DNA of 64,000 nt from Streptococcus sp. LYSM12 (GCF_004569635.1 NZ_SPOZ01000015.1:1-64000); one strand, 5' to 3'. Positions 27,807-36,647 are shown, counted from the stretch's first letter. Numbers and translations are program-made. The notes: generated from the letters alone by a model not told the origin.

Positions 27807-28146
27807 TTAAAATCTAAAGTAATCCCAATATGCATTTAATCGGACATCATTCCAATCTTTTGTTGCACTTGACATTGCCCAGCCATAATCTCGAGAAGCA
27901 GTTGCCTTAATTTTTCCCCAAAAATTAGTCACTGAAGATTTTGAACCAATATTATTTGGAGATTTGACATAGTAATTGGAGTAACCATAGTTACCATCTA
28001 CCCCATAATGCCATTCATCAATAATTGGATCTGGAGCTGGATGTGCCACTGCTGCATTAACAACACTAGCTGTAGTGGTAAAACCGACACATAAAGCGCT
28101 TACAGCGAGTAAAGCTAATGCTTTAGTACTTCTCTTTGAATTACAT
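27807..28146 (-). pseudogene. Lactococcin-972-family bacteriocin precursor, start codon out of frame
   Basis: The mature part (from GTG 28049: AHPAPDPIIDEWHYGVDG..) has the lactococcin 972 pattern: W-x-YG-V near the start, Y-S-N-Y-Y, aromatic C-terminus (NAYWDYFRF). Upstream, the same frame encodes a clear signal peptide (KRSTKALALLAVSALCVGF..ASVVNA), but no start codon precedes it before the in-frame TAA. The nearest ATG (28146) is followed directly by TAA; deleting one T after it would give MNSKRSTKALALLAV. So either a one-base insertion has inactivated the leader, or the base is a sequencing error. The GTG 28049 start would make an unsecreted peptide. Confidence 0.8.
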
Positions 28147-28378
28147 TATTGAAGAATGTATCATTTTTCAATAATATAATAACATATTTTTATTTTAATT
28201 TAAAAATATTAATGAAAGATTTTTAGCAAGAAAATAAGGTTTTCTCTATTTCAAGAATAGGTGTGAATTTTTGTAGATTTTACTATAGGAAAACATGGAA
28301 AGTATTTATTTTAATCTGTATGTTCATTCATCAGAACTAGCTGGTTCATGCGTTTGTTGTGGACGATAAAAAGGATTA
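28147..28378. other. AT-rich intergenic region upstream of the bacteriocin gene
   Basis: Very AT-rich compared with neighbours, consistent with acquisition from outside. No clear promoter for the minus-strand cluster could be fixed. Confidence 0.5.
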
Positions 28379-28379
28379 G

Positions 28380-28408
28380 TTGACCGACCAAGAGCCTTGT
28401 GATATACT
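28380..28408 (+). promoter_or_regulatory. Promoter of the O-methyltransferase gene
   Basis: TTGACC (28380-28385), 17 bp, extended TGATATACT (-10 at 28403-28408). It ends only 6 nt before the start codon. Confidence 0.75.
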
Positions 28409-28414
28409 GAAAAA

Positions 28415-29134
28415 ATGGTAGAATCATATAGTAAAAACGCAAATCACAATATGCGCCGCCCGGTTATCAAGGAAGAGATTGTGGAGATGCTGCGCACACG
28501 TCAGGCGCAAAATATAGGCTTTTTAAAAGAATTAGAAGACTTTGCCCGCAAGGAGAATATTCCCATTATTCCCCATGAAACAACGGCTTATTTCCGTCTG
28601 TTGATGCAGGTCTTACAACCTGCTTCTATCTTAGAAATCGGAACTGCCATAGGCTATTCCGCTCTCTTAATGGCGAAAAATAGCCCGGCTTCCAAGATTA
28701 CAACGATTGATCGGAATGAAGAGATGATTGGTTTTGCTAGGGAAAATTTCGACAAGTATGACAAACGACATCAGATTAAACTGCTCGAGGGGGAAGCCAT
28801 GGATATTTTGCCGACCTTGGCAGATGATTGCTATGATTTTGTTTTTATGGATTCTGCTAAGTCTAAGTATATCGTCTTTTTACCAGAGGTCTTAAAGAAA
28901 GTGAAAGTCGGAGGACTGATTGTCCTCGATGATGTTTTCCAGGGTGGAGATGTTGCGCGAGATATTAAGGAAGTCCGCCGTGGTCAGCGCACCATCTATC
29001 GAGGCTTGCAGCGCTTGTTTGATGCAACCTTGGATCATCCGGATTTGACAGCGAGCTTGGTGCCCATGAGTGACGGTCTGCTCATGCTTAGAAAAAATGT
29101 AGAAAACGTCAACCTAAGTACGGCAGAAATTTAA
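28415..29134 (+). CDS. SAM-dependent O-methyltransferase (YrrM/TrmR-like)
   Basis: 239 residues. SAM site ILEIGTAIGYSALLMA, TTIDRNEEMIGFARENF, and the metal-binding FVFMDSAKSKY..VLDDVFQGG of methyltransferase family 3. The closest B. subtilis type is YrrM/TrmR, which methylates 5-hydroxyuridine at tRNA position 34. I prefer ATG 28415 because I recall the same N-terminus, MVESYSKNANHNMRRPV, in the pneumococcal protein. There is no SD, and the promoter places the transcript start at or next to this ATG, so translation is probably leaderless. prsA follows with its own -10. Confidence 0.88.
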   Translation: MVESYSKNANHNMRRPVIKEEIVEMLRTRQAQNIGFLKELEDFARKENIPIIPHETTAYFRLLMQVLQPASILEIGTAIGYSALLMAKNSPASKITTIDRNEEMIGFARENFDKYDKRHQIKLLEGEAMDILPTLADDCYDFVFMDSAKSKYIVFLPEVLKKVKVGGLIVLDDVFQGGDVARDIKEVRRGQRTIYRGLQRLFDATLDHPDLTASLVPMSDGLLMLRKNVENVNLSTAEI

Positions 29135-29155
29135 GTCATTTTTAAGCATTTATGG

Positions 29156-29161
29156 TATAAT
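29156..29161 (+). promoter_or_regulatory. -10 element for prsA
   Basis: TGGTATAAT, weak -35, 34 nt upstream of ATG. Confidence 0.55.
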
Positions 29162-29195
29162 GGTAGGGTTAATAAAAAAGGAGAAATAATTCATC

Positions 29196-30179
29196 ATGAA
29201 GACTAAAAAAATTCTTGCAGGTGCTGTGACTTTGATTGCAGCAGTAACGCTTGCAGCTTGTTCAAATGGAGCCAATAAAGATATCGTGACTATGAAAGGT
29301 AATACTATCAATGTATCAGAATTTTATGAACGCGTGAAGACCAAGCAGCAGGCACAACAAGAGCTTTTATCGATGGTAATTGAAGATGTCTTTGAAAAAG
29401 AGTATGGGAAAAAAGTTTCTTCAAAAGAGGTAGATGAAGTTTATGACGATATAGCAAAACAAAATGGGGAATCCTTTACAGCAGCTCTGACTTCGGCAGG
29501 ATTTACACAAGAGACCTATAAGCAACAAATCCGTGCTAACAAGCTAGTTGAGGTTGCGGTAAAAGAAGCAGCCGAAAAGGAGTTGACAGATGAAAAGTAT
29601 AAAGAAGCCTATGAAGCTTACACGCCAGAAGTGACCGCTCAAATCATCCAGTTGAGTGATGAAGCAAAAGCAAATGAAATATTAGCACAAGCGCAAGCTG
29701 AGGGTGCAGATTTTGCTCAATTAGCAAAAGATCATTCACTAGATGCTACAACGAAAGAAAATGGCGGAACTGTCAAATTTGACTCTACATCGACAACTGT
29801 GCCAGATGAGGTGAAGAAAGCTATCTTTGCCTTGAATAATGATCAAGTAGGCGCTGCTGTTGTGAAAAGCATCAATCTATCGAACTATCAAGCTAGCTAC
29901 TATGTAGTAAAATTGAACACCAAATCAGAAAAAGCTGCTGATTGGAAAGAGTATAAAGATGTTCTAAAAGATAGCTTTATCAAGGCAAAACAAAATGATG
30001 CAAACTTTGTGAAAAATGTGATTTCAGAAACCTTTAAGAAAGCCAATGTCAAAGTGAAAGACCAAGCCTTTCAAGGTATCCTATCACAGTACATCACAAC
30101 TGAAGATTCTTCAAGCTCAACTTCTTCAACGGAAGCTTCAAGCAATTCTGAAACGAGTGAAGCAAGTTCAGACAATTAA
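29196..30179 (+). CDS. prsA: Foldase lipoprotein PrsA (peptidyl-prolyl isomerase)
   Basis: 327 residues. Lipoprotein signal with lipobox LAAC (Cys22), SurA-like N-terminal part, a parvulin domain (EVTAQIIQLSDEAKANEIL..ADFAQLAKDHSLDATTKENG) and a Ser/Thr/Glu-rich low-complexity tail from residue 303. Anchored outside the membrane, it folds secreted proteins. The parvulin domain is less complete than in Bacillus PrsA, as in other streptococci. Confidence 0.94.
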   Translation: MKTKKILAGAVTLIAAVTLAACSNGANKDIVTMKGNTINVSEFYERVKTKQQAQQELLSMVIEDVFEKEYGKKVSSKEVDEVYDDIAKQNGESFTAALTSAGFTQETYKQQIRANKLVEVAVKEAAEKELTDEKYKEAYEAYTPEVTAQIIQLSDEAKANEILAQAQAEGADFAQLAKDHSLDATTKENGGTVKFDSTSTTVPDEVKKAIFALNNDQVGAAVVKSINLSNYQASYYVVKLNTKSEKAADWKEYKDVLKDSFIKAKQNDANFVKNVISETFKKANVKVKDQAFQGILSQYITTEDSSSSTSSTEASSNSETSEASSDN

Positions 30180-30207
30180 GATTAGGAATGGGTATTCAGC
30201 TTCCTTA

Positions 30208-30312
30208 TATAGTCTTTTAGTTTGTTTTAGTACTAGGCAACGAGCTGCAGGCTGTACTGGAGTACGGCAAAGCGAGTGAACGAAGTCATAAAAGATAAAC
30301 GAAATGACTATA
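30208..30312 (+). repeat. Short TA-flanked repeat, copy 11 (at the alaS T-box)
   Basis: Complete copy TATAGTCTTTTAG to GAAATGACTATA; the T-box stem I sequence begins within a few nt of its right end. Confidence 0.9.
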
Positions 30313-30460
30313 CCAGAGAATTGGCGGTCGGTGCGAGCCATATAAGGAAGAATATCTTGCTGCTTAATCGCTAACAACTGTATAAGAAATGAGAATGACA
30401 AGTTCATTGAATGAAGGTGGTACCGCGGTTTTTCGCCCTTCGTTGGTGTTCTTGTCTTTT
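30313..30460 (+). promoter_or_regulatory. T-box leader (alanine), 5' part missing
   Basis: The T-box sequence GGTGGTACCGCG is at 30416-30427. The terminator stem is GACAAG (30397) with CTTGTC (30451), extended by GAAGG/CCTTC and followed by TTTT. The distal stem I segment (GAATTGGCGGTCGGTGCGAG) starts about 5 nt after the repeat; the 5' strand of the stem I base and specifier loop that should precede it is not there. Candidate GCT specifiers lie at about 30357-30373. It precedes a LURP-one gene and alaS. Confidence 0.85.
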
Positions 30461-30477
30461 CTTTTTGGAGGTCTATG

Positions 30478-30969
30478 ATGAAACAATTTCAGATTCAACA
30501 ACGTTTTTGGTCCTGGGGTGGAAAATTTGATATCAAAGATGAGCGTGACCAGCTTTCTTATCAGGTAGAGGGGAGTCTTTGGAAGTGGTTCAAGAACTTT
30601 GAAATCCGTAATGCTGAGGGTCAAGTTGTTAGCACCATTCAGCAAAAATTTTCTTGGTTTTTTTCTCGTTTTGAAGTAAATGTTGTAGGACAAGCCCCCT
30701 TTATCATTCAGCAGAAGTTTTCCTGGTTGAAACCTTGCTACGAAATTGAGAACCTAGGTTTCGAAGTGGTTGGGGATTTCTGGGAGATGAAGTTTGAACT
30801 GCTTCACAACGGTATGGTAGTGGCCGACATTTGTCAGGAATGGTTTCGGATGACTTCGACTTATCAAGTAACAGTTTATGAAGAGGCTTACGCAGATAGC
30901 ACGATTGCTCTTGTGATTGCAATTGATTATGTAAAGGAGATGCGGCTTGCAGCAATAGCTGCAAGCTAG
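30478..30969 (+). CDS. LURP-one/Tubby-like (YxjI-type) protein
   Basis: 163 residues from ATG 30478 (GGAGG 6 nt upstream). The repeated aromatic-rich strands (QQRFWSWGGKFDIKDE; QQKFSWFFSRFEVNV; QQKFSWLKPCYEIEN) make the beta-barrel with an internal C-terminal helix (STIALVIAIDYVKEMRLA) of LURP-one-related proteins, which are phospholipid-scramblase-like. Bacterial role unknown. Lies in the alaS transcription unit under the T-box, 21 nt before alaS. Confidence 0.85.
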   Translation: MKQFQIQQRFWSWGGKFDIKDERDQLSYQVEGSLWKWFKNFEIRNAEGQVVSTIQQKFSWFFSRFEVNVVGQAPFIIQQKFSWLKPCYEIENLGFEVVGDFWEMKFELLHNGMVVADICQEWFRMTSTYQVTVYEEAYADSTIALVIAIDYVKEMRLAAIAAS

Positions 30970-30990
30970 CTGGAAAGGAAATAGGAAAAA

Positions 30991-33609
30991 ATGAAACAAT
31001 TATCTAGTGCTCAAATTCGTCAAATGTGGTTGGACTTCTGGAATTCAAAAGGACATTCAGTAGAGCCATCTGCTAATCTTGTTCCCGTTAACGATCCAAC
31101 ACTTTTATGGATTAACTCTGGGGTTGCGACCTTGAAAAAATATTTTGACGGTTCTGTCATCCCTGAAAATCCACGAATTACCAATGCCCAAAAATCCATT
31201 CGGACCAACGATATTGAAAATGTTGGAAAAACAGCCCGTCACCATACCATGTTTGAGATGCTTGGAAACTTCTCCATTGGAGATTACTTCCGTGATGAGG
31301 CAATCGAGTGGGGATTTGAACTTTTGACCAGCCCAGAATGGTTTGGATTTTCAAAAGAGAAGCTCTATATGACCTACTATCCAGATGATACAGCCTCTTA
31401 CAATCGCTGGCTTGCTCTTGGGGTAGATCCAAGTCATTTAATTCCGCTTGAGGACAATTTCTGGGAAATTGGTGCAGGACCTTCTGGACCAGATACTGAA
31501 ATCTTTTTTGACCGCGGAGAAGCCTTTGATCCAGAAAACATCGGTATTCGTCTTTTGGAAGAAGATATTGAAAATGACCGTTACATTGAGATTTGGAATA
31601 TCGTTCTTTCTCAGTTCAATGCAGATCCGGAAGTGCCGCGTTCTGAATACAAGGAATTACCAAATAAAAATATTGATACGGGAGCTGGTTTAGAACGCTT
31701 GGCAGCGATTTTCCAAGGAGCAAAAACCAATTTTGAAACGGACCTCTTCATGCCGATTATTCGCGAAGTGGAAAAGCTGTCTGGAAAAACCTACAATCCA
31801 GACGGGGACAATATGAGCTTTAAGGTGATTGCAGATCACATTCGGGCCCTTTCTTTTGCGATTGGTGATGGAGCTCTTCCTGGAAATGAGGGACGTGGTT
31901 ATGTCCTTCGTCGCTTGCTCCGCCGTGCGGTCATGCATGGGCGTCGTTTGGGTATCAATGACTCATTCCTGTATACGTTGGTTGTGCCAGTAGGTCATAT
32001 CATGGAAAGCTACTATCCAGAAGTGCTTGAAAAGCATGAATTTATCGAGAAGATTGTCAAGCGTGAGGAAGAAACCTTTGCCCGTACCATTGATGCGGGA
32101 TCTATCCACTTGGATGAATTGTTGGCTCAATTAAAAGAAGCGGGTAAATCAATTCTCGAGGGAAAAGATATTTTCAAATTGTATGATACTTACGGATTCC
32201 CAGTTGAATTGACCGAAGAATTGGCAGAAGACCAAGGCTTTGCTATTGATCATGACGGGTTTAAGATAGCCATGAAAGAGCAACAAGAGCGTGCACGTGC
32301 CTCTGTGGTTAAGGGGGGATCAATGGGGATGCAGAATGAAACCCTTGCAGGTATTACAGAAGCCTCAACCTTTGTATACGGTGTCGATGAATTGATAGCA
32401 GGATTGGCTGTCATGATTGCGGATAATGAGCGCGTGGATAGTCTATCAAATGGAGAGGCTCTTCTAGTTTTTGAGCAGACGCCTTTTTATGCGGAAATGG
32501 GTGGACAGGTTGCAGATCATGGAACTATTATTGATGAAGCTGGTTGTCTTGTAGCCCGTATCAAGGACGTGCAAAAAGCACCAAATGGTCAAGCTCTTCA
32601 TACTGCTGAAGTGCTTGGTGAATTGCAGGTAGGTAGAACTTATACCCTTGTCATTGATACCTTACGTCGTCATCGTGTAATGAAAAACCATACTGCGACT
32701 CACTTGCTTCATGCAGCTCTTCACAATGTAATTGGTGAGCATGCCACTCAGGCAGGGTCCCTCAATGAAGAAGAATTCTTGCGCTTTGACTTTACCCATT
32801 TTGAAGCTGTAACAGCTGAAGAACTGCGCCGTATTGAAGAAGAAGTCAATGCACAAATTTGGGCAGCTCTTCCAGTTGTGACGGTTGAAACAGATATTGA
32901 GACAGCTAAAGAGATGGGAGCAATGGCTCTCTTTGGTGAAAAATATGGAAAAGAAGTTCGTGTTGTCACCATTGGAGATTATTCGATTGAGCTATGTGGT
33001 GGTACGCACGTAGGCAATACAGCTGAAATAGGTCTCTTCAAGATTGTGAAAGAAGAAGGGATTGGTTCTGGCACACGCCGTATTCTAGCTGTTACTAGCC
33101 GTGAAGCCTTTCTTGCCTATCGTGAAGAAGAGGAGTTGCTCAAAGCAGTTGCTTCAACCATTAAAGCACCGCAAATCAAAGAAGTAGCAAACAAGGTTGC
33201 GAGCCTCCAAGAACAGTTGCGTGAGCTACAAAAAGAAAATGCAAGCTTGAAAGAAAAAGCGGCAGCTGCTGCGGCTAGTGATGTTTTCAAAGATGTCACT
33301 GAAGCAAATGGTGTACGCTATATTGCAAGTCAGATTGAAGTATCAGATGCAGGAGCCCTGCGGACCTTTGCAGATAACTGGAAACAAAAAGACTATTCAG
33401 ATGTTTTAGTCTTGGTTGCAGCGATTGGAGCAAAAGTCAATGTCCTCGTCGCAAGTAAGACCAAGGACGTCCATGCTGGTAATCTGATTAAAGCGTTAGC
33501 CCCAATCGTTGCAGGTCGTGGTGGTGGGAAACCAGACATGGCCATGGCAGGAGGAAGCGATGCATCTGCAATCGGAAAACTCTTAGCAGCGGTCGGTAAT
33601 CAGTTATAA
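30991..33609 (+). CDS. alaS: Alanyl-tRNA synthetase
   Basis: 872 residues, full length. Class II catalytic domain ([39 protein letters not shown]), a tRNA recognition part, and the editing domain with HxxxH ([12 protein letters not shown]) and [14 protein letters not shown] coiled-coil stretch ([20 protein letters not shown]) leads into the DHHA1 C-terminal domain ([14 protein letters not shown]). Controlled by the T-box leader at 30313. Terminator at 33617. Confidence 0.98.
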   Translation: MKQLSSAQIRQMWLDFWNSKGHSVEPSANLVPVNDPTLLWINSGVATLKKYFDGSVIPENPRITNAQKSIRTNDIENVGKTARHHTMFEMLGNFSIGDYFRDEAIEWGFELLTSPEWFGFSKEKLYMTYYPDDTASYNRWLALGVDPSHLIPLEDNFWEIGAGPSGPDTEIFFDRGEAFDPENIGIRLLEEDIENDRYIEIWNIVLSQFNADPEVPRSEYKELPNKNIDTGAGLERLAAIFQGAKTNFETDLFMPIIREVEKLSGKTYNPDGDNMSFKVIADHIRALSFAIGDGALPGNEGRGYVLRRLLRRAVMHGRRLGINDSFLYTLVVPVGHIMESYYPEVLEKHEFIEKIVKREEETFARTIDAGSIHLDELLAQLKEAGKSILEGKDIFKLYDTYGFPVELTEELAEDQGFAIDHDGFKIAMKEQQERARASVVKGGSMGMQNETLAGITEASTFVYGVDELIAGLAVMIADNERVDSLSNGEALLVFEQTPFYAEMGGQVADHGTIIDEAGCLVARIKDVQKAPNGQALHTAEVLGELQVGRTYTLVIDTLRRHRVMKNHTATHLLHAALHNVIGEHATQAGSLNEEEFLRFDFTHFEAVTAEELRRIEEEVNAQIWAALPVVTVETDIETAKEMGAMALFGEKYGKEVRVVTIGDYSIELCGGTHVGNTAEIGLFKIVKEEGIGSGTRRILAVTSREAFLAYREEEELLKAVASTIKAPQIKEVANKVASLQEQLRELQKENASLKEKAAAAAASDVFKDVTEANGVRYIASQIEVSDAGALRTFADNWKQKDYSDVLVLVAAIGAKVNVLVASKTKDVHAGNLIKALAPIVAGRGGGKPDMAMAGGSDASAIGKLLAAVGNQL

Positions 33610-33616
33610 TTAGACA

Positions 33617-33647
33617 AGAGAATCGAGTTTATCTCGGTTCTTTTTTT
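33617..33647 (+). terminator. Intrinsic terminator of alaS
   Basis: AGAATCGAG, loop TTTAT, CTCGGTTCT, then TTTTTT. Confidence 0.85.
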
Positions 33648-33715
33648 GATAGTCGCTTGTCTTTAAAATAGTTGTGTTTCTTATGCCCTATAAACGTCAA
33701 GCTCTGACTAGCTTT

Positions 33716-33821
33716 TATAGTCCTTTCGTTTATCTTTTATTACTTCGTTCACTAGCTTTACCGTACTCTAGTACAGCCTGCAGCTCCTTGCCTAGTACTA
33801 AAAGTAAACGAAAAGACTATA
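33716..33821 (-). repeat. Short TA-flanked repeat, copy 12
   Basis: Complete copy, TATAGTCCTTTCG to AAAAGACTATA, inserted in B4; nearly identical to copy 13. Confidence 0.95.
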
Positions 33822-33974
33822 TAATTGGGAGTGGTGAATGGTTAGGGATAGGGAGCGATAGGTAGAAAAAGACTCTATTTCTTACATTTTATGCCGTTTT
33901 AGTCCCACCCCAGTACAGTTGATGAGGCTAGATTGGGGAGCGTAAAAGGTAAGCAAATACGAGCGAAAAGTTTT

Positions 33975-34080
33975 TATAGTCCTTTCGTTTATCTTTTATT
34001 ACTTCGTTCACTAGCTTTACCGTACTCTAGTACAGCCTGCAGCTCCTTGCCTAGTACTAAAAATAAACGAAACGGCTATA
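33975..34080 (-). repeat. Short TA-flanked repeat, copy 13
   Basis: Complete copy in B4. Flanks AGTTTTTA/TAACCTGTTC correspond to the uninterrupted TTTTTAACCTGTTC in copy B5 (reverse strand, 36781-36796). Confidence 0.95.
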
Positions 34081-34596
34081 ACCTGTTCTTTGGAAATAAA
34101 AGGGAACAGCCATTCATTTCCAACCTGCAACGGCAGGATAGACGTTGAAAGCATAACCACTGCACTGAGATGTTAAAGCGAGTTCTGAAAAATAGAGCTG
34201 GACTGTTTTGTCCAAGCTCTTTTTAATCGAAAGTAGAGATGAAGTTCAGCAAGGAGGTACTGACAACCAAAGAAGTGGATGTTGGACGAGTACTAAACAG
34301 GAAGCGGAAAGCTATCTAGGATGTCGAAGTCTTTTCTTGAAATTTATGCTGGTGTCAGGTGGTGTGAGATACTTGGCTCTAAGATAGAGCGCTATTAGGA
34401 AAAAAAGAGAGCTTATTCGTGATACGGTATAGGGGATTGATTGTAGAAAAGGTGTAAGTAAGCATGTAAGAGAAAGTCATACTTATTTATAGCTTGTTTT
34501 TAGTGGAAATACTCTAAGACTGAGTTTGCTTAAAACAATTTCAATCTATACATCATTAATCCAGCCCAGTGAGTATAAATAAATAGGAATATAAAA

Positions 34597-34637
34597 TGAC
34601 AACAAAAGTTGTCAATAAGTAAAAGATGTGTTACAAT
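34597..34637 (+). promoter_or_regulatory. Promoter with overlapping palindromic operator
   Basis: -35 TTGTCA (34609-34614), 17 bp, -10 TACAAT (34632-34637). The perfect inverted repeat TGACAAC-AAAA-GTTGTCA (34597-34614) covers the -35. The HTH protein encoded next is the obvious candidate to bind it. Confidence 0.7.
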
Positions 34638-34677
34638 AAGATAAAGGTTATCAACAGCGTGTAGAAAGGAGACGTTC

Positions 34678-34884
34678 ATGCTTTTAAAAAATAGGCTCAA
34701 GGAATTGAGAGCTAGAGATGGCTATAACCAGACAGAACTGGCTAAGCTAGCCCAAGTTTCGCGTCAGACTATCAGTCTGATAGAGCGGGGAGAGTATACG
34801 CCATCTGTTGTCATCGCTTTGCGGATTGCACGGATTTTCCAGGAACCTTTGGAGAGGGTTTTTCGCTTGGTGGAAGATGAATAA
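34678..34884 (+). CDS. Small HTH (Cro/C1 type) transcriptional regulator
   Basis: 68 residues, consisting almost only of a HTH_3 domain ([39 protein letters not shown]). This size is typical of YozG/YvaO-like regulators that sit in front of small membrane-protein genes. SD AAAGGAG ends 7 nt before ATG. Likely autoregulated through the palindrome at 34597 and controlling the DUF3169 and CPBP genes downstream. Confidence 0.9.
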   Translation: MLLKNRLKELRARDGYNQTELAKLAQVSRQTISLIERGEYTPSVVIALRIARIFQEPLERVFRLVEDE

Positions 34885-35125
34885 GACGATAGAAAAATGG
34901 CCGATTGTGTATGAGATTGGGTTCGAGCAGATAGGAGAAGTGTATGGAGAAGCTGGAGTAAGAATTACTATCTAAAAGATAGATTGCATGAGTTATGGTA
35001 TCGCTGATGTTTTTCTTTCCTGCTGATAGAATGTTAGTAAGGTGTAAGAGAGATATCATGCTAGAATGGTATATGGTAGAAGTAGGTCTGGTGTTTCTAG
35101 AAACATGAATGAAAGGAAAGAAGCA
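34885..35125. other. Short intergenic stretch
   Basis: No intact gene; a 32-codon frame overlapping the HTH stop (MNKTIEKWPIVYEIGFEQIG) has no recognisable family. Confidence 0.4.
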
Positions 35126-35869
35126 ATGAAAAAACAGGGCTTGAAGTATTTTAGTAAATATATGATGGCAGGTCTGCTATGTGGGTTCTTGGGAACCTTT
35201 ATAGCAGGTATAGTTATTGGATATACGGGTGAATATTTTTCACTAACCACCTTAAGGGAGCCGCTTTTATGGATAAGTAGGGCAGCACTGGTATTGATAA
35301 CAGGTTGGAGTCTTTATCTGATGCAAGTAGCTAGTCAATCTTACGATTACGATTCAAAAGGCGACTTGGAGGAAGAAAACGATGGTATGCTTTATAGAAA
35401 GACATTTCGTTCCTTAGAATATGCCCATATCGGCTTTAATGTAGCGCAAGTCTTAACCATTTTAAATATACTACTGAGCATACGGGGAGCTTTGACACCC
35501 GAGGGCTTGATATATGAATTTACCTTTCTTGATCTGGGCAGTCTCGTTATAGTAACCTTGTTGCAGATTTTCCTCGTACGAGTGATTAGAAAAGTAAGAG
35601 GACATCAGATCAGTGCTTTTCCAACTTCTCAGGAAATGAAAGAGTATATCTATTCCTATGATGAGGGAGAAAAAGAATCTATCTTTGAAAATAGTTTTTT
35701 AATCCTTTTTCAGCTGAATCAGCAAGTGCTTCCGATTGTCTATATTGTGCTCTTTGTTCTATCCATAATTACTGGAGAGATACAGTTTATAGCCTATCTA
35801 GTCGTTGCTTTTATCCATATTTATATCAATATGAAACAATTCAAACAAGTGCAGAGTTACTTTAAATAA
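35126..35869 (+). CDS. DUF3169 membrane protein
   Basis: 247 residues from ATG 35126 (AAAGGAAAG SD; the ATG 35066 has none). Six predicted membrane segments, including MMAGLLCGFLGTFIAGIVIG, ISRAALVLITGWSLYLMQVA and IVYIVLFVLSIITGEIQFIA. A central motif RKTFRSLEYAHIGFNV and the late FENSFLILFQLNQQ fit DUF3169, a Firmicute family often linked to a small HTH gene. Function unknown. Confidence 0.85.
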   Translation: MKKQGLKYFSKYMMAGLLCGFLGTFIAGIVIGYTGEYFSLTTLREPLLWISRAALVLITGWSLYLMQVASQSYDYDSKGDLEEENDGMLYRKTFRSLEYAHIGFNVAQVLTILNILLSIRGALTPEGLIYEFTFLDLGSLVIVTLLQIFLVRVIRKVRGHQISAFPTSQEMKEYIYSYDEGEKESIFENSFLILFQLNQQVLPIVYIVLFVLSIITGEIQFIAYLVVAFIHIYINMKQFKQVQSYFK

Positions 35870-35880
35870 GGAGAAAATCA

Positions 35881-36549
35881 ATGAAAAAATTATTTGCCAC
35901 TATTGGTTTGTGGTTTGCGGGTCTGCTAGGGTATTTGATTGGGAGCAGTTTTTTAGTAGCTGGTAGTTCATTATCGGGAAATCCAGATATTCCTGCGACC
36001 TACGTCCAGGTGTTGACGATGGCTTTTGGTATCTTTGGATTGATTTATCTTACTGCTCTGTCTTATCTTCATTGGAATCGAGTCTATAACAAGCTCGCGA
36101 TAAGGATTGAGTTGCCCAAACCTTGGATGAGCACGATCTTTTTCCCGCTGGGACTTTTTGCTCTCTTGCTTATTGCCCAGCTACTCTTGCCGATTCCTCC
36201 GAGCGACAATCAGCAAGCAGTAGTCAATGGAATTTTAGCGCAGCCTTTCTTTTCTTTCTTTGCAGTTGTGATTTTTGCGCCAATTATGGAAGAATTACTT
36301 TTTAGGGGTCTGTTTGCAGGCTATTTCTTCCCAAATTTGACGAAGAAGACCAGTCTCATCACCTATTTTATCTTAACGAGTAGCCTGTTTTGCTTGGCAC
36401 ATGGACCGCGTACTCTACCACATATTCTGATTTACTTTACCATGGGAGCAGCCCTAGGGTGGCTCTACCTTGCCAAACGCGATTTGCGGTATTCAATGGG
36501 CTTACATGCTGCTAATAATCTGTTATCCTTTGTGTTAATCTTTTTATAA
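35881..36549 (+). CDS. CPBP-family intramembrane metalloprotease
   Basis: 222 residues, about six membrane segments. Active-site motifs EELLFRGLFAGYF (E-E-x-x-x-R) near residue 139, FCLAHGPRTLPH (His), and YSMGLHAANN at the end. The CPBP/ABI group includes CAAX-like proteases and self-immunity proteins of bacteriocin systems; the substrate here is unknown. 11 nt after the DUF3169 gene, SD AAGGAG; same unit as the HTH regulator. Confidence 0.92.
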   Translation: MKKLFATIGLWFAGLLGYLIGSSFLVAGSSLSGNPDIPATYVQVLTMAFGIFGLIYLTALSYLHWNRVYNKLAIRIELPKPWMSTIFFPLGLFALLLIAQLLLPIPPSDNQQAVVNGILAQPFFSFFAVVIFAPIMEELLFRGLFAGYFFPNLTKKTSLITYFILTSSLFCLAHGPRTLPHILIYFTMGAALGWLYLAKRDLRYSMGLHAANNLLSFVLIFL

Positions 36550-36647
36550 GATATAAGGGCGTAAAAAGCCCAAGTGTACCCAGAGGGCATCCGTATCTGT
36601 AAGTGAAGCATAGCCTGTAATAGCTACAGCAAGCTAGGAAAGCTGAA

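Larger units (their letters stand above)
33690..34232 (+). repeat. Family B modular repeat, copy B4 (carries two inserted short repeats)
   Basis: Family B blocks (CTCTGACTAGC; GAGCGATAGGTAGAAAAAG; CCTGTTCTTTGG; CAACGGCAGGATAG; GAGCTGGACTG) are interrupted at 33716-33821 and 33975-34080 by short repeats flanked by TA. Confidence 0.7.

Noticed and set aside
33674-34148. Small ORFs repeating a LLRSLALPYSSTACSSLPSTK-like peptide here and at 14981, 17806, 24184, 30168, 44130, 54932 and 61466
   Set aside because: They are translations of the short repeat, which happens to be open in one frame; no SD, no conservation beyond the repeat DNA.
34885-35065. Short gene between the HTH and DUF3169 genes
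   Set aside because: Only a 32-codon frame without family features; its ATG overlaps the HTH stop by chance or as relic.
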